A DNA stretch of 22,383 nucleotides, from positions 1 to 22,383 of IMG/VR virus record IMGVR_UViG_3300010153_003477; one strand, written 5' to 3'. Each line of letters starts with the position of its first letter. Within the stretch, counting starts at the first letter, position 1. A program made the translations under genes and the position numbers. Under the pieces are notes generated by a model. The model worked only from the letters and a program-made list of their open reading frames with translations, did no database searches and was not told the DNA's origin. Shown in pieces: positions 16,087 to 22,383 of this stretch. Origin of the DNA: a virus.

Positions 16087-16813
16087 TACCGTCGCATTCA
16101 TCCCTGCCAAGGGTAGTTCTCAGCGTATACCGGCTAAGAACACACGGTACTTAGGCAAGCATCCTTTAGTTGCTTACACAATTCAAACTGCTTTGCAGTC
16201 AGGCTCATTCACAGATGTGTATGTAGTTAGCGACAAAGAAGAAACACTGAAGATCGCTGAGCATTACGGTGCTAAGACTATAGGGGAGCCCGGGGTCTAT
16301 ACGACTGAACCGGACATTACATGGGTGAAGCACGCTCTTACAGATATCAAACGTCACGGGTTCAAACCTGAAGCATACTCAATCGTTAGATGCACATCAC
16401 CGTTCAAGACTGTGAAGGACATACGTGATGCTAAGAAGCTCTGGGATAAGGCTCACAAAGAAGGCTACAGCTCTCTCAGGGCTGTAGAGAAGTGCTCTCA
16501 GCATCCGACGAAGATGTGGAAGCGTCAGATTACAGGGGAGATTACGCCTGTTCTGTTGCAACCTGACGGGCAGAAGTGGCATGATTCTCCGTACCAAACC
16601 CTTCCAGAGGTTTACATACAGAACGCTTCAATAGAGATGGCGCGCTCCGACTTGGGGGACAGCATATCGGGGTCTCGTATATATGGGTATCTCAGTACAG
16701 GGTACTCAGGTTTCGATCTCAACTTCCAAGAAGATTGGGATATAGCAGAAGCTAAGATAGCTAGGAAAGAATTCAAGCTACCAAGGATGTCGGTTTCCCC
16801 ATGGCAGATTTAG
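16079..16813 (+). CDS. neuA: CMP-nonulosonic acid (sialic acid) synthetase
   Basis: It activates the nonulosonic acid with CTP to give a CMP-sugar and pyrophosphate. The nucleotide-binding loop FIPAKGSSQRIPAKNTRYLG lies at residues 7-26. VVSDKEE follows at 49-55, then RCTSPF at 104-109 in place of the more usual PTSP form, VYIQNASIEM at 178-187, and the metal-site segment FDLNFQEDWDIAEA at 212-225. The second metal position is Asn215 rather than Asp, a variation also common in related CMP-sugar synthetases. At 244 residues it matches the short cytidylyltransferase form without an added esterase domain. A GGGGGA ribosome site lies within the end of neuB. The eight-base overlap with neuB and thirteen-base overlap with the next gene mark one operon. 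Confidence 0.9.
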   Translation: MVDTVAFIPAKGSSQRIPAKNTRYLGKHPLVAYTIQTALQSGSFTDVYVVSDKEETLKIAEHYGAKTIGEPGVYTTEPDITWVKHALTDIKRHGFKPEAYSIVRCTSPFKTVKDIRDAKKLWDKAHKEGYSSLRAVEKCSQHPTKMWKRQITGEITPVLLQPDGQKWHDSPYQTLPEVYIQNASIEMARSDLGDSISGSRIYGYLSTGYSGFDLNFQEDWDIAEAKIARKEFKLPRMSVSPWQI

Positions 16814-17232
16814 TACTACCCGGACCTCAAGGCGCAGAAGATGCGACAACAAGTATTTGGACACCGACCGAAGTAAGGTATATCCAGTCTTGGGTTGTTG
16901 GTGAAGCTGAGGAAAGTAAAGTCCGCGCCATCAAGCACGAGTTCGTTTTGAACTATATGGGTGAGACGGAATACTTCGGTGTGCTTGCTGAAGAGGGTTG
17001 CTCTGAGGCACAGATTGAAGACATGGCTGCCGGTACTCTTGAGCGTGTGGCAGCAAATATTGTAGAAAAACGTCAGCGCACATCAGGGAAGAAAACCCCT
17101 GAGTACTACGCAAGCAAGGCAAATGTTTCTGAACGGCATGATCTTGCCGAAGCATTTAGAGATTTCAAGAAAGACTCAGCGAAGCGAAGGGCTTCCTCAA
17201 ACAATAGGATTTTTTATCCGGGGCTTAAGTAA
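16801..17232 (+). CDS. Unrecognised 143-residue protein
   Basis: I do not recognise a family. The protein is helical and charged: a loop-rich N-terminus, then IWTPTEVRYIQSWVVGEAEE at about 19-38, several amphipathic helices, and a very basic end (RDFKKDSAKRRASSNNR at about 119-135). It has one Cys and no membrane span or catalytic motif. It starts inside neuA (thirteen-base overlap) and its last base is the first base of the next gene, so it is expressed with the sugar cassette. Small basic helical proteins in late phage operons are often virion or DNA-binding proteins; a link with sugar chemistry is not shown. Confidence 0.55.
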   Translation: MADLVLPGPQGAEDATTSIWTPTEVRYIQSWVVGEAEESKVRAIKHEFVLNYMGETEYFGVLAEEGCSEAQIEDMAAGTLERVAANIVEKRQRTSGKKTPEYYASKANVSERHDLAEAFRDFKKDSAKRRASSNNRIFYPGLK

Positions 17233-18251
17233 TGGCAGTAAAGAAAAAGAAGGCTCGCAAAGAGGTTTGCATCCTTGGTTACGCAGAAGAAACACGAGAC
17301 CTAGTACACAATCTTCCTAGCAACGTGGAGATTTGGGGTATCAACATGGCTCATATGTTTACTAAGAAGGGGGCAAACCTTACACGATGGCTACAGATTC
17401 ACCCTCGGGACTGGGCATCTCAAGGTTCCCCTGCTACTGGGTACTGGGGTAGACCTAAGACGCATTTCGATTTTTTGAAATCTTTCAAGGGCGATGTTGT
17501 TATGTCCTACGAAGAGCCTGACATACCTAACTGCAAGGTCTTCCCTTTCGACAGGTTTGAAAAGGATTTTGGTTCTGACTACTACACAAGTTCGTTTGCC
17601 TATCTTGCTGCTATGGCTATCGACGAAGGCTACGACAAGATTTACTTCTACGGTGTGAACCTGACAGCTATGGACGAGTACATCCACCAGAAGGCAGGGC
17701 TTGAATACTTCATTGGCTATGCAAAAGCTAAGGGTATTGAAGTTGAAATCCCTGATGGCTCAGGTCTGCTTACCGCCCCTAACTATGGTGTTAGCACTAA
17801 GGAAGGGAAGCTTCAAGCTCACGTGTCTGAGCGCTTAGCTTCAGCGCGTGACAGCCTCGACGAGTCAGCGGTCAACATCAGTATCGCCCGTACCATGGGA
17901 CTCGACACGCAGCATTGGGATGAGTTCTTGGGGGAGATTATGCAGCTTACAGTCAACGAGATTCAGGAAATGCCCGGGGATTCTGTTAGCAAGGAAGTTC
18001 TTGGGAAGCTAGGTAAGAAGCTCAGAGATACAATCGCTGATCGAATTGAGCGGCGTAACCGTGTATTTACCAAAATGGAGTCTCAATCCCAACAGCATTA
18101 TCATGCCGCACAGGGCAGGGTAGGGGCTGAGCAGCATTACCTTTCGCTGCTGGGTGGTATAGACTATCGAGCAGGGGCTCCCTCAGAGGTATTCTTCCCG
18201 AACCCAATAATTGCCACGGACATTGACCCTCCAGAGCAACAGGCGGTGTAG
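17232..18251 (+). CDS. Rossmann-like protein, possible glycosyltransferase
   Basis: The 339-residue product begins with a basic KKKKARK stretch, then a Rossmann-type strand-loop VCILGYAEETRDLV at 12-25, VEIWGINMAH at 32-41 and LTRWLQIHPRDW at 50-61. The core YYTSSFAYLAAMAIDEGYDK at 117-136, followed by IYFYGVNL at 137-144, an EY pair at 149-150 and GLEYFIGYAKAKGIEVEIPD at 156-175, follows the same pattern as the DUF115/MptE-like fold and the GT42 sialyltransferases of Campylobacter (S-x-x-Y-x-x-A-x-A-x-x-x-G-Y-x-x-I-Y-x-x-G). Residues from about 195 on are helical and charged. Similar proteins occur in phages without sugar genes, so transfer of a CMP-sugar is only a hypothesis. A GGGG ribosome site precedes ATG 17232. 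Confidence 0.6.
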   Translation: MAVKKKKARKEVCILGYAEETRDLVHNLPSNVEIWGINMAHMFTKKGANLTRWLQIHPRDWASQGSPATGYWGRPKTHFDFLKSFKGDVVMSYEEPDIPNCKVFPFDRFEKDFGSDYYTSSFAYLAAMAIDEGYDKIYFYGVNLTAMDEYIHQKAGLEYFIGYAKAKGIEVEIPDGSGLLTAPNYGVSTKEGKLQAHVSERLASARDSLDESAVNISIARTMGLDTQHWDEFLGEIMQLTVNEIQEMPGDSVSKEVLGKLGKKLRDTIADRIERRNRVFTKMESQSQQHYHAAQGRVGAEQHYLSLLGGIDYRAGAPSEVFFPNPIIATDIDPPEQQAV

Positions 18252-18254
18252 GAA

Positions 18255-18632
18255 GTGCTCACATATAGAATTCGTTCGGACCAAGTTAGTCGGAAGTCTT
18301 GGGCTGTACCCTTTGGTGTAGCTGAAGGCAGTGACTTTAAATTAGCTGCGACCATGCTCAGTCATGGCGCGGTAGACAGTGTCAATTTCACTAGCAGTGG
18401 CACATGGACGGTTACGGTATCCGACTCCGTTCTAAACGGGGGCTCTGCCCTTCTCTCCGCCGAGACATCTGACTCATTTACCAAAAATACTGGGCTCGCT
18501 GAGTGGTCTATTACGGATACTCAGTCAGCTGGGTGGGCAGCTGGTACTTACAACGGTGACATCAAGGTTGTCGATTCTGGAGCGCTAGTTACTTACTTCC
18601 CAATATCACTCAAGGTTAGGGAGGCACAGTAA
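18255..18632 (+). CDS. Small beta-rich structural protein, 125 residues
   Basis: The sequence is beta-strand rich with Ser/Thr/Val patterns typical of an Ig-like fold (SGTWTVTVSDSVLN; AGTYNGDIKVVDSGALVTYF). The WAAGTYNGDIKVVDSGA stretch recalls small phage baseplate or appendage proteins whose last strands read like this, but no named family is claimed. GTG 18255 is chosen because it begins three bases after the previous stop and the frame has no better start. Its last base is the first base of the next gene. It is the first of a run of tail-type genes that continues to the window end. Confidence 0.6.
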   Translation: MLTYRIRSDQVSRKSWAVPFGVAEGSDFKLAATMLSHGAVDSVNFTSSGTWTVTVSDSVLNGGSALLSAETSDSFTKNTGLAEWSITDTQSAGWAAGTYNGDIKVVDSGALVTYFPISLKVREAQ

Positions 18633-19909
18633 TGGCTGCCAACCAAAGCAGAACACGGCGTAACATGCGCCAGTCCATCGGCACAGAGCTCAAGGCTATC
18701 GACATGGACGCTGGAACCATTCAGCGTTCTCCAACGGCTTCCTCGTCAACCGATAACCTTACTGTTCACGACGCTAGCATGGTCTTTGGTGGAATCAATG
18801 AGGCTCGTGGTAAGTGGGTAGTAGCTACCGATACTTCAAACCTCACAGAAATTAGAAGAATCTCAGGAAACCTACCAGATGCCGGGACTTTTACTGTAAG
18901 CACTCCGTTCTCCTCTGCCCCTAATACAGGCTGGGTTATGGAAATATGGAACTCAGAAGTCAACCCTGTTGCTATTCACCAGTACATAGACAACGCTGTG
19001 TCTGAGGCATCTCGTGTTGGGGCTGTGCGATTTGAGTCGGACTCCATGCACTACAGCGCTAAAGCTCAGAGCATTGGGCTTAGCGATTCTTTCGCTGGTG
19101 TTACAGGCGTAAGCTATCGTGCCAAAGTGACAGGCGAACAGCTTGTTTCTTTTGACGACGCCATGTCTACTCTCTCAGCAAACTCACACATTACAACTGA
19201 CTCAGAGAACTACATGGAGGGCATGGGTGCTGCAAAGATATCTATCTCGTCTTCCCAAGCAGCTGCTTCAGATATCGCTGGTTCTACTTTTTCAGCCGTT
19301 GACTTATCTTTTTACGACCAGCTAGAGATGTGGATAAGCACTAACGTAGCAACTGCGGACACTGCACAACTACGGCTGAAGCTGTACGAAGGTTCTTCAA
19401 TGAAGGAATCTATTGCACTTCCAGCTTTAGGAGCTGACAGCTATACGCACCTATCACTTTCCTTGGCTAACCCTGAAGTTGATACTGCTATCACAAGCGT
19501 AAGACTTAGCACAGGATCAAGCGGGGGCTCTAGTAAGTCTGTTCTTCTAGACGACCTTCGTGCAGTCAAGAAAAATACTGCTGTATGGGAGCGGCTTCAC
19601 CCGCGCCGATGGCGAGTATCTCAAACTGATAAGTCTTTGACCCTGTCTAATGCCCCGATGCCGTACGCAAAGCTACGAGTTCATGCAGTACGACTACCTA
19701 ACTTGCTGACAAGCGACACGCAGGAGTCAGACATCGACGCTGGGTACGTTATCAATTCTGCTATTGCCAAGCACCTACGCTCTACTGCTAGCAGGGCGGG
19801 CGATAACATTGACGCTGCCTTTGAGCAGTCCCTACGCTATGAAGCATTGGCACAGAGCCAGCGCGTTCGTATGCACGCTCCAAGCGCAGTGAAATGGATT
19901 GATGGATAA
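18632..19909 (+). CDS. Tail or appendage protein with beta-sandwich region
   Basis: The 425-residue product has an N-terminal part (30-110) with alternating strands and GWVMEIW, a linking region with HQYIDNAVSEASRVGAVRF, and at about 190-312 a stretch that reads like a carbohydrate-binding or jelly-roll beta-sandwich. That stretch contains DLSFYDQLEMWIST, then AQLRLKLYEGSS, TSVRLSTGSSGG and VLLDDLRAVKK. The C-terminal 100 residues are more charged and helical. A GGGAGG ribosome site lies eight bases before ATG 18632. The overlap of single bases on both sides ties it to its neighbours in one tail operon. A role in tail structure or surface binding is inferred from fold pattern and place. Confidence 0.6.
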   Translation: MAANQSRTRRNMRQSIGTELKAIDMDAGTIQRSPTASSSTDNLTVHDASMVFGGINEARGKWVVATDTSNLTEIRRISGNLPDAGTFTVSTPFSSAPNTGWVMEIWNSEVNPVAIHQYIDNAVSEASRVGAVRFESDSMHYSAKAQSIGLSDSFAGVTGVSYRAKVTGEQLVSFDDAMSTLSANSHITTDSENYMEGMGAAKISISSSQAAASDIAGSTFSAVDLSFYDQLEMWISTNVATADTAQLRLKLYEGSSMKESIALPALGADSYTHLSLSLANPEVDTAITSVRLSTGSSGGSSKSVLLDDLRAVKKNTAVWERLHPRRWRVSQTDKSLTLSNAPMPYAKLRVHAVRLPNLLTSDTQESDIDAGYVINSAIAKHLRSTASRAGDNIDAAFEQSLRYEALAQSQRVRMHAPSAVKWIDG

Positions 19910-20226
19910 TGCGCCCTCTAATAGGCACATCTCATTCTGCTACCTCATCTGCTGCAACGCTGTTGTATACCACTGACACGAACACTCGAATGTACTCAAT
20001 TAGCTTCAAGGCTCGTGCCGGAAATAGTGGCAACCTGTACGTTGGCGGGGATACATCAGTGCTAGTTGCATCAGGCTACGAACTTAGACCCGGAGACTCA
20101 TGGTCTTTCAACGCTGCTTTAGTTACGGACAATAATATTCCCGGTACTATCAAGGCTAACCTATGGCATATGAGTGCTCCAGACACTGGCGATAAGCTTG
20201 ACTGGGCAATGATTCTGGAGACGTAA
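19909..20226 (+). CDS. Small structural protein, 105 residues
   Basis: The product is beta-rich with many Ser, Thr and Gly residues and segments such as MYSISFKARAGNSGNLYVGG and GYELRPGDSWSFNA, which read like a small jelly-roll or beta-barrel protein of a virion. There is no Cys, no signal peptide and no catalytic motif. It overlaps by one base with both neighbours, so it is translated with them. Its place between two larger tail-type proteins makes a tail or adaptor role likely. The family is not recognised. Confidence 0.55.
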   Translation: MRPLIGTSHSATSSAATLLYTTDTNTRMYSISFKARAGNSGNLYVGGDTSVLVASGYELRPGDSWSFNAALVTDNNIPGTIKANLWHMSAPDTGDKLDWAMILET

Positions 20227-22181
20227 TGACCACCGCCAACAGAACTCAGAACATGGTTCAAATAGGGGAACGCAGGTTCCACACTATTGGCGCGCCGTCA
20301 CGCACTCTTGTATCTCGCTTCCCTGAGAAGAGAGTTGATGGTGACTACGACGAAACCTCTAACCCTATTACTTCAACGCTTGTCATTAGTGACCACCGTG
20401 ATGGTATTGGGGTGGAAACTATTAGCGGAGCTACCAACAACTCGTGGTACTCCACTCTTTCTCAAAGGCACAACAACCACCTAGTACTGCAACGTCAGAC
20501 AGTAGACACTGATGATAACGCTGCGCTTGGTGAATCCACTGTTGACTGGTTGGTTCAGCTTGGCGCTGACATCTACGAGGTTGCGGCAAATGTTATTTAT
20601 AAGTTCGACAACGATACCGGAGGCTGGGGCTCAGCCTTAAACACTTTCGATGATGATGTAACAGACATCATTTCCTGCCCGTTAGCAGGCACAGATACGC
20701 TAGTTGCTGCTGTTGCAAACGGTGGTGTTGAGTTCAGCACGAATGGAAGCACATGGGTTGATGAAACGGATACCACCGGGATTAAGCACTTAGCTTACGG
20801 ATTCCGTGAGAAGCTTTGGGGAATAAGCAGCGACGGTAAAACCTACTTTGCTAATAGCCTTGCAGCTTCTGGTACTGTTTCATGGACACAAGTAGCACAG
20901 CTTAACCTTCCCTTCGGAGAAGTTACAAAGCTTCTTGTTGGACCGGGACCTAATCCTGCCGACGACATCTTATACGCAGCAACTCAGACCGGACTATTTG
21001 TTTACAACAACGTGGGAGAGCGGTGGGTTGCTACTGATCTAACACTTCCCTTTCACGAGTCCAACGGTAGCGGGACTACTGTGTTCCGTAACGCTATCTA
21101 TGTGAACGCAGGCTTGTCTATCTACGAGTACACACCGGGTGAGATTGGCGGAAGACTACGGGTGATGGGACCTGACCTTAACGACGGTGTCCCTGCTGAC
21201 AATCAAGGCACTATCAAAGCTATGAACGGCACCCACCAAGAGTTAGTTGTCGTCATCGACGGTGCAGACACAGCTCAGACGGATGATGAATCCCTGTTGA
21301 TGGAGCTGACTGACGGTATTCATACAGGTATGACACTGAACACTGGGCTTGGCAGACCGACTGTGCTTGGGTGGAATACACGTGGCTGGGAGATTAAGCA
21401 TGAAGATGCTATAGCTGGTGTAGGTGTGTCTAAGTCGGTGCTAGTTACTAACGCCTATTCGTCTTACCGCCTATGGTGGGCAACAGGTAATACTGTCCAT
21501 TACGAATTTCTTCCTCTTGGTATAGAGAACCCTAGCCAAGTAGCAACTACTCGTCGTGAATCAACAGGCTACTGGCTTATGCCATGGTTCGATGCCAACG
21601 CTGTGCACACAGAGAAGAACGGTCTTCAGTGGCACATTGACGCTACCTGCCCATCAACAGCAGAGAAAGCCACGCTTAAGTACGCCATCAACTATGACGA
21701 CAACGACTCTGCTCTTACTACACTAGGCACGGTAAGCAGGAGCGGGGACTTCGAGTTTCCCATGCCTAACGCTGTGTCTCCAATGGGTGTGCCATTCAGA
21801 TCCATTCGCGCCAAACTAGAGCTTGAACGTGGGGCAAATATATTTAGTACGCCGGATGTGAAGAAGGTAGCTCTTGTATACAAGCCTACCCTTGAGACTA
21901 TGTGGGGCTGGAACGTCACGCTTGACCTCTCAAGGGATGCTGAAGGGTATACTTCTGCACAGCAGCGTGATTACTTGTTCGGCTCTGCTAGGAAGGCTCT
22001 CTCGAATGAGAGGGAGTTATTCCCCTTCACAATGAAGGATGATAACGACGGAACAAATGTTTACTGGGTGTTTATTGCGAACGCAGAAGCGCAAGAGACA
22101 GCGGGCTACAGTGACGATGCAATCTGGTCACTAACACTTGCGGAAGCAAGACCAGCGATTGACGAGAATCCTAATGCCTAG
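20226..22181 (+). CDS. Beta-propeller-like tail protein, 651 residues
   Basis: Residues about 110-300 hold repeating blocks of roughly 45 residues that each run strand-strand-turn and mostly end in Trp: IYKFDNDTGGW, then VEFSTNGSTW, then a block ending GTVSW, then LFVYNNVGERW, then LSIYEYTPGEIGG. This is the pattern of a beta-propeller, and FSTNGSTW is close to a BNR/Asp-box turn. The C-terminal third (about 440-640) is another beta-rich domain. Propellers in phage tails serve as structural hubs or receptor binders. The Asp-box likeness does not show sialidase activity: I see no arginine triad. A GGAG ribosome site precedes ATG 20226. The next gene starts inside its end. Confidence 0.65.
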   Translation: MTTANRTQNMVQIGERRFHTIGAPSRTLVSRFPEKRVDGDYDETSNPITSTLVISDHRDGIGVETISGATNNSWYSTLSQRHNNHLVLQRQTVDTDDNAALGESTVDWLVQLGADIYEVAANVIYKFDNDTGGWGSALNTFDDDVTDIISCPLAGTDTLVAAVANGGVEFSTNGSTWVDETDTTGIKHLAYGFREKLWGISSDGKTYFANSLAASGTVSWTQVAQLNLPFGEVTKLLVGPGPNPADDILYAATQTGLFVYNNVGERWVATDLTLPFHESNGSGTTVFRNAIYVNAGLSIYEYTPGEIGGRLRVMGPDLNDGVPADNQGTIKAMNGTHQELVVVIDGADTAQTDDESLLMELTDGIHTGMTLNTGLGRPTVLGWNTRGWEIKHEDAIAGVGVSKSVLVTNAYSSYRLWWATGNTVHYEFLPLGIENPSQVATTRRESTGYWLMPWFDANAVHTEKNGLQWHIDATCPSTAEKATLKYAINYDDNDSALTTLGTVSRSGDFEFPMPNAVSPMGVPFRSIRAKLELERGANIFSTPDVKKVALVYKPTLETMWGWNVTLDLSRDAEGYTSAQQRDYLFGSARKALSNERELFPFTMKDDNDGTNVYWVFIANAEAQETAGYSDDAIWSLTLAEARPAIDENPNA

Positions 22182-22383
22182 TACTTATAACTTATCAGGA
22201 CATCTATACAACAACGCTGGTGTTCCCATTGCAGGAGCTACGGTCAACCTGTTCAAAAAGAACACAACGACCACAGCGCTAAGCTCAGCAACAACTGACA
22301 CCGCTGGTTATTACACCATTAGCCCCGGCAGCACGCTGTCTGAGCAGGCTCAAGTGGATGTTCGAGTAACCAACGCAGCCACC
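22174..22383 (+). CDS. Carboxypeptidase-regulatory-like tail fibre protein, partial
   Basis: The frame opens at ATG 22174, overlapping the preceding gene by eight bases, and stays open for 70 codons to the window edge. The visible N-terminus has the pattern of a carboxypeptidase regulatory-like Ig-type repeat: YNLSGHLYNNAGVPIAGATV (residues 5-24), NLFKKNTTTT, then TDTAGYYTISPGS, in which GxPIxGAxVxL and TDxxGxYxI are the typical marks. Such domains are common in adhesins and phage tail fibres. The protein is cut off by the end of the window, so its full length and C-terminus are unknown. Confidence 0.7.
   Translation, partial: MPSTYNLSGHLYNNAGVPIAGATVNLFKKNTTTTALSSATTDTAGYYTISPGSTLSEQAQVDVRVTNAAT

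Noticed and set aside
16715-16755. Loss of a metal ligand in neuA (Asn215 instead of Asp)
   Set aside because: Asn at this position is common in related CMP-sugar synthetases, so it is not evidence for an inactive enzyme.
20226-22181. Sialidase call for the propeller protein
   Set aside because: Only one Asp-box-like turn is seen, and I find no arginine triad or Tyr/Glu pair in suitable places. The Asp-box pattern alone is common in many propellers.

Overview
This window looks like the late (virion assembly) half of a tailed double-stranded DNA bacteriophage genome. Every protein-coding gene I can support lies on the + strand. The genes are packed tightly, with many 1 to 17 base overlaps. 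The order is the classic terminase - portal - scaffold - major capsid - decoration - tail proteins. I see no tape-measure or tail-tube gene, and a very large protein sits between portal and scaffold. Both points fit a short-tailed (podovirus-like) or otherwise unusual phage, but the window is too short to settle this. By eye the base composition is near half G+C. I cannot name the host; the style resembles phages of aquatic bacteria, which is an impression only.

Layout. Bases 1 to about 631 have no gene but are packed with long, almost perfectly paired hairpins and at least one closed multi-branch junction. This is best read as a large structured non-coding RNA. It is followed by a T-run, an inverted repeat with promoter-like words, and a 30-codon open reading frame with a good ribosome binding site. 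Bases 820-11964 carry the large terminase subunit, the portal, two unrecognised virion-type proteins, a 1816-residue polyvalent protein with an ADP-ribosyltransferase-like segment, and a scaffold. Bases 11977-14285 carry the major capsid protein, a protein with zinc-finger-like cysteines and histidines, and a probable head-decoration protein preceded by a structured leader. A strong hairpin terminator closes this block at about 14293-14341.

Immediately after the terminator comes a sugar cassette: an FkbM-type methyltransferase starting with TTG inside the terminator T-tract, an N-acetylneuraminate (sialic acid) synthase neuB, a CMP-sialic acid synthetase neuA, a 143-residue unknown, and a 339-residue Rossmann-like protein. 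That last protein has a core reminiscent of DUF115/MptE-like and GT42 sialyltransferase-type folds. Tail or appendage proteins follow without a break to the window end: a 125-residue Ig-like protein, a 425-residue beta-sandwich protein, a 105-residue protein, a 651-residue beta-propeller-like protein, and the start of a carboxypeptidase-regulatory-like (adhesin-type) protein that runs off the edge.

How it may work together. Terminase, portal, scaffold and coat build and fill the head, and the 1816-residue protein is a candidate for injection with the DNA. The neuB-neuA pair would make a CMP-activated nonulosonic acid, and the methyltransferase and Rossmann-like protein are candidates to modify or transfer it. 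The target could be the virion itself (decoration or tail proteins), the host surface glycan, or DNA; the sequence does not decide. The two most notable things are the large ornate RNA at the left end and the sialic-acid cassette embedded among structural genes.
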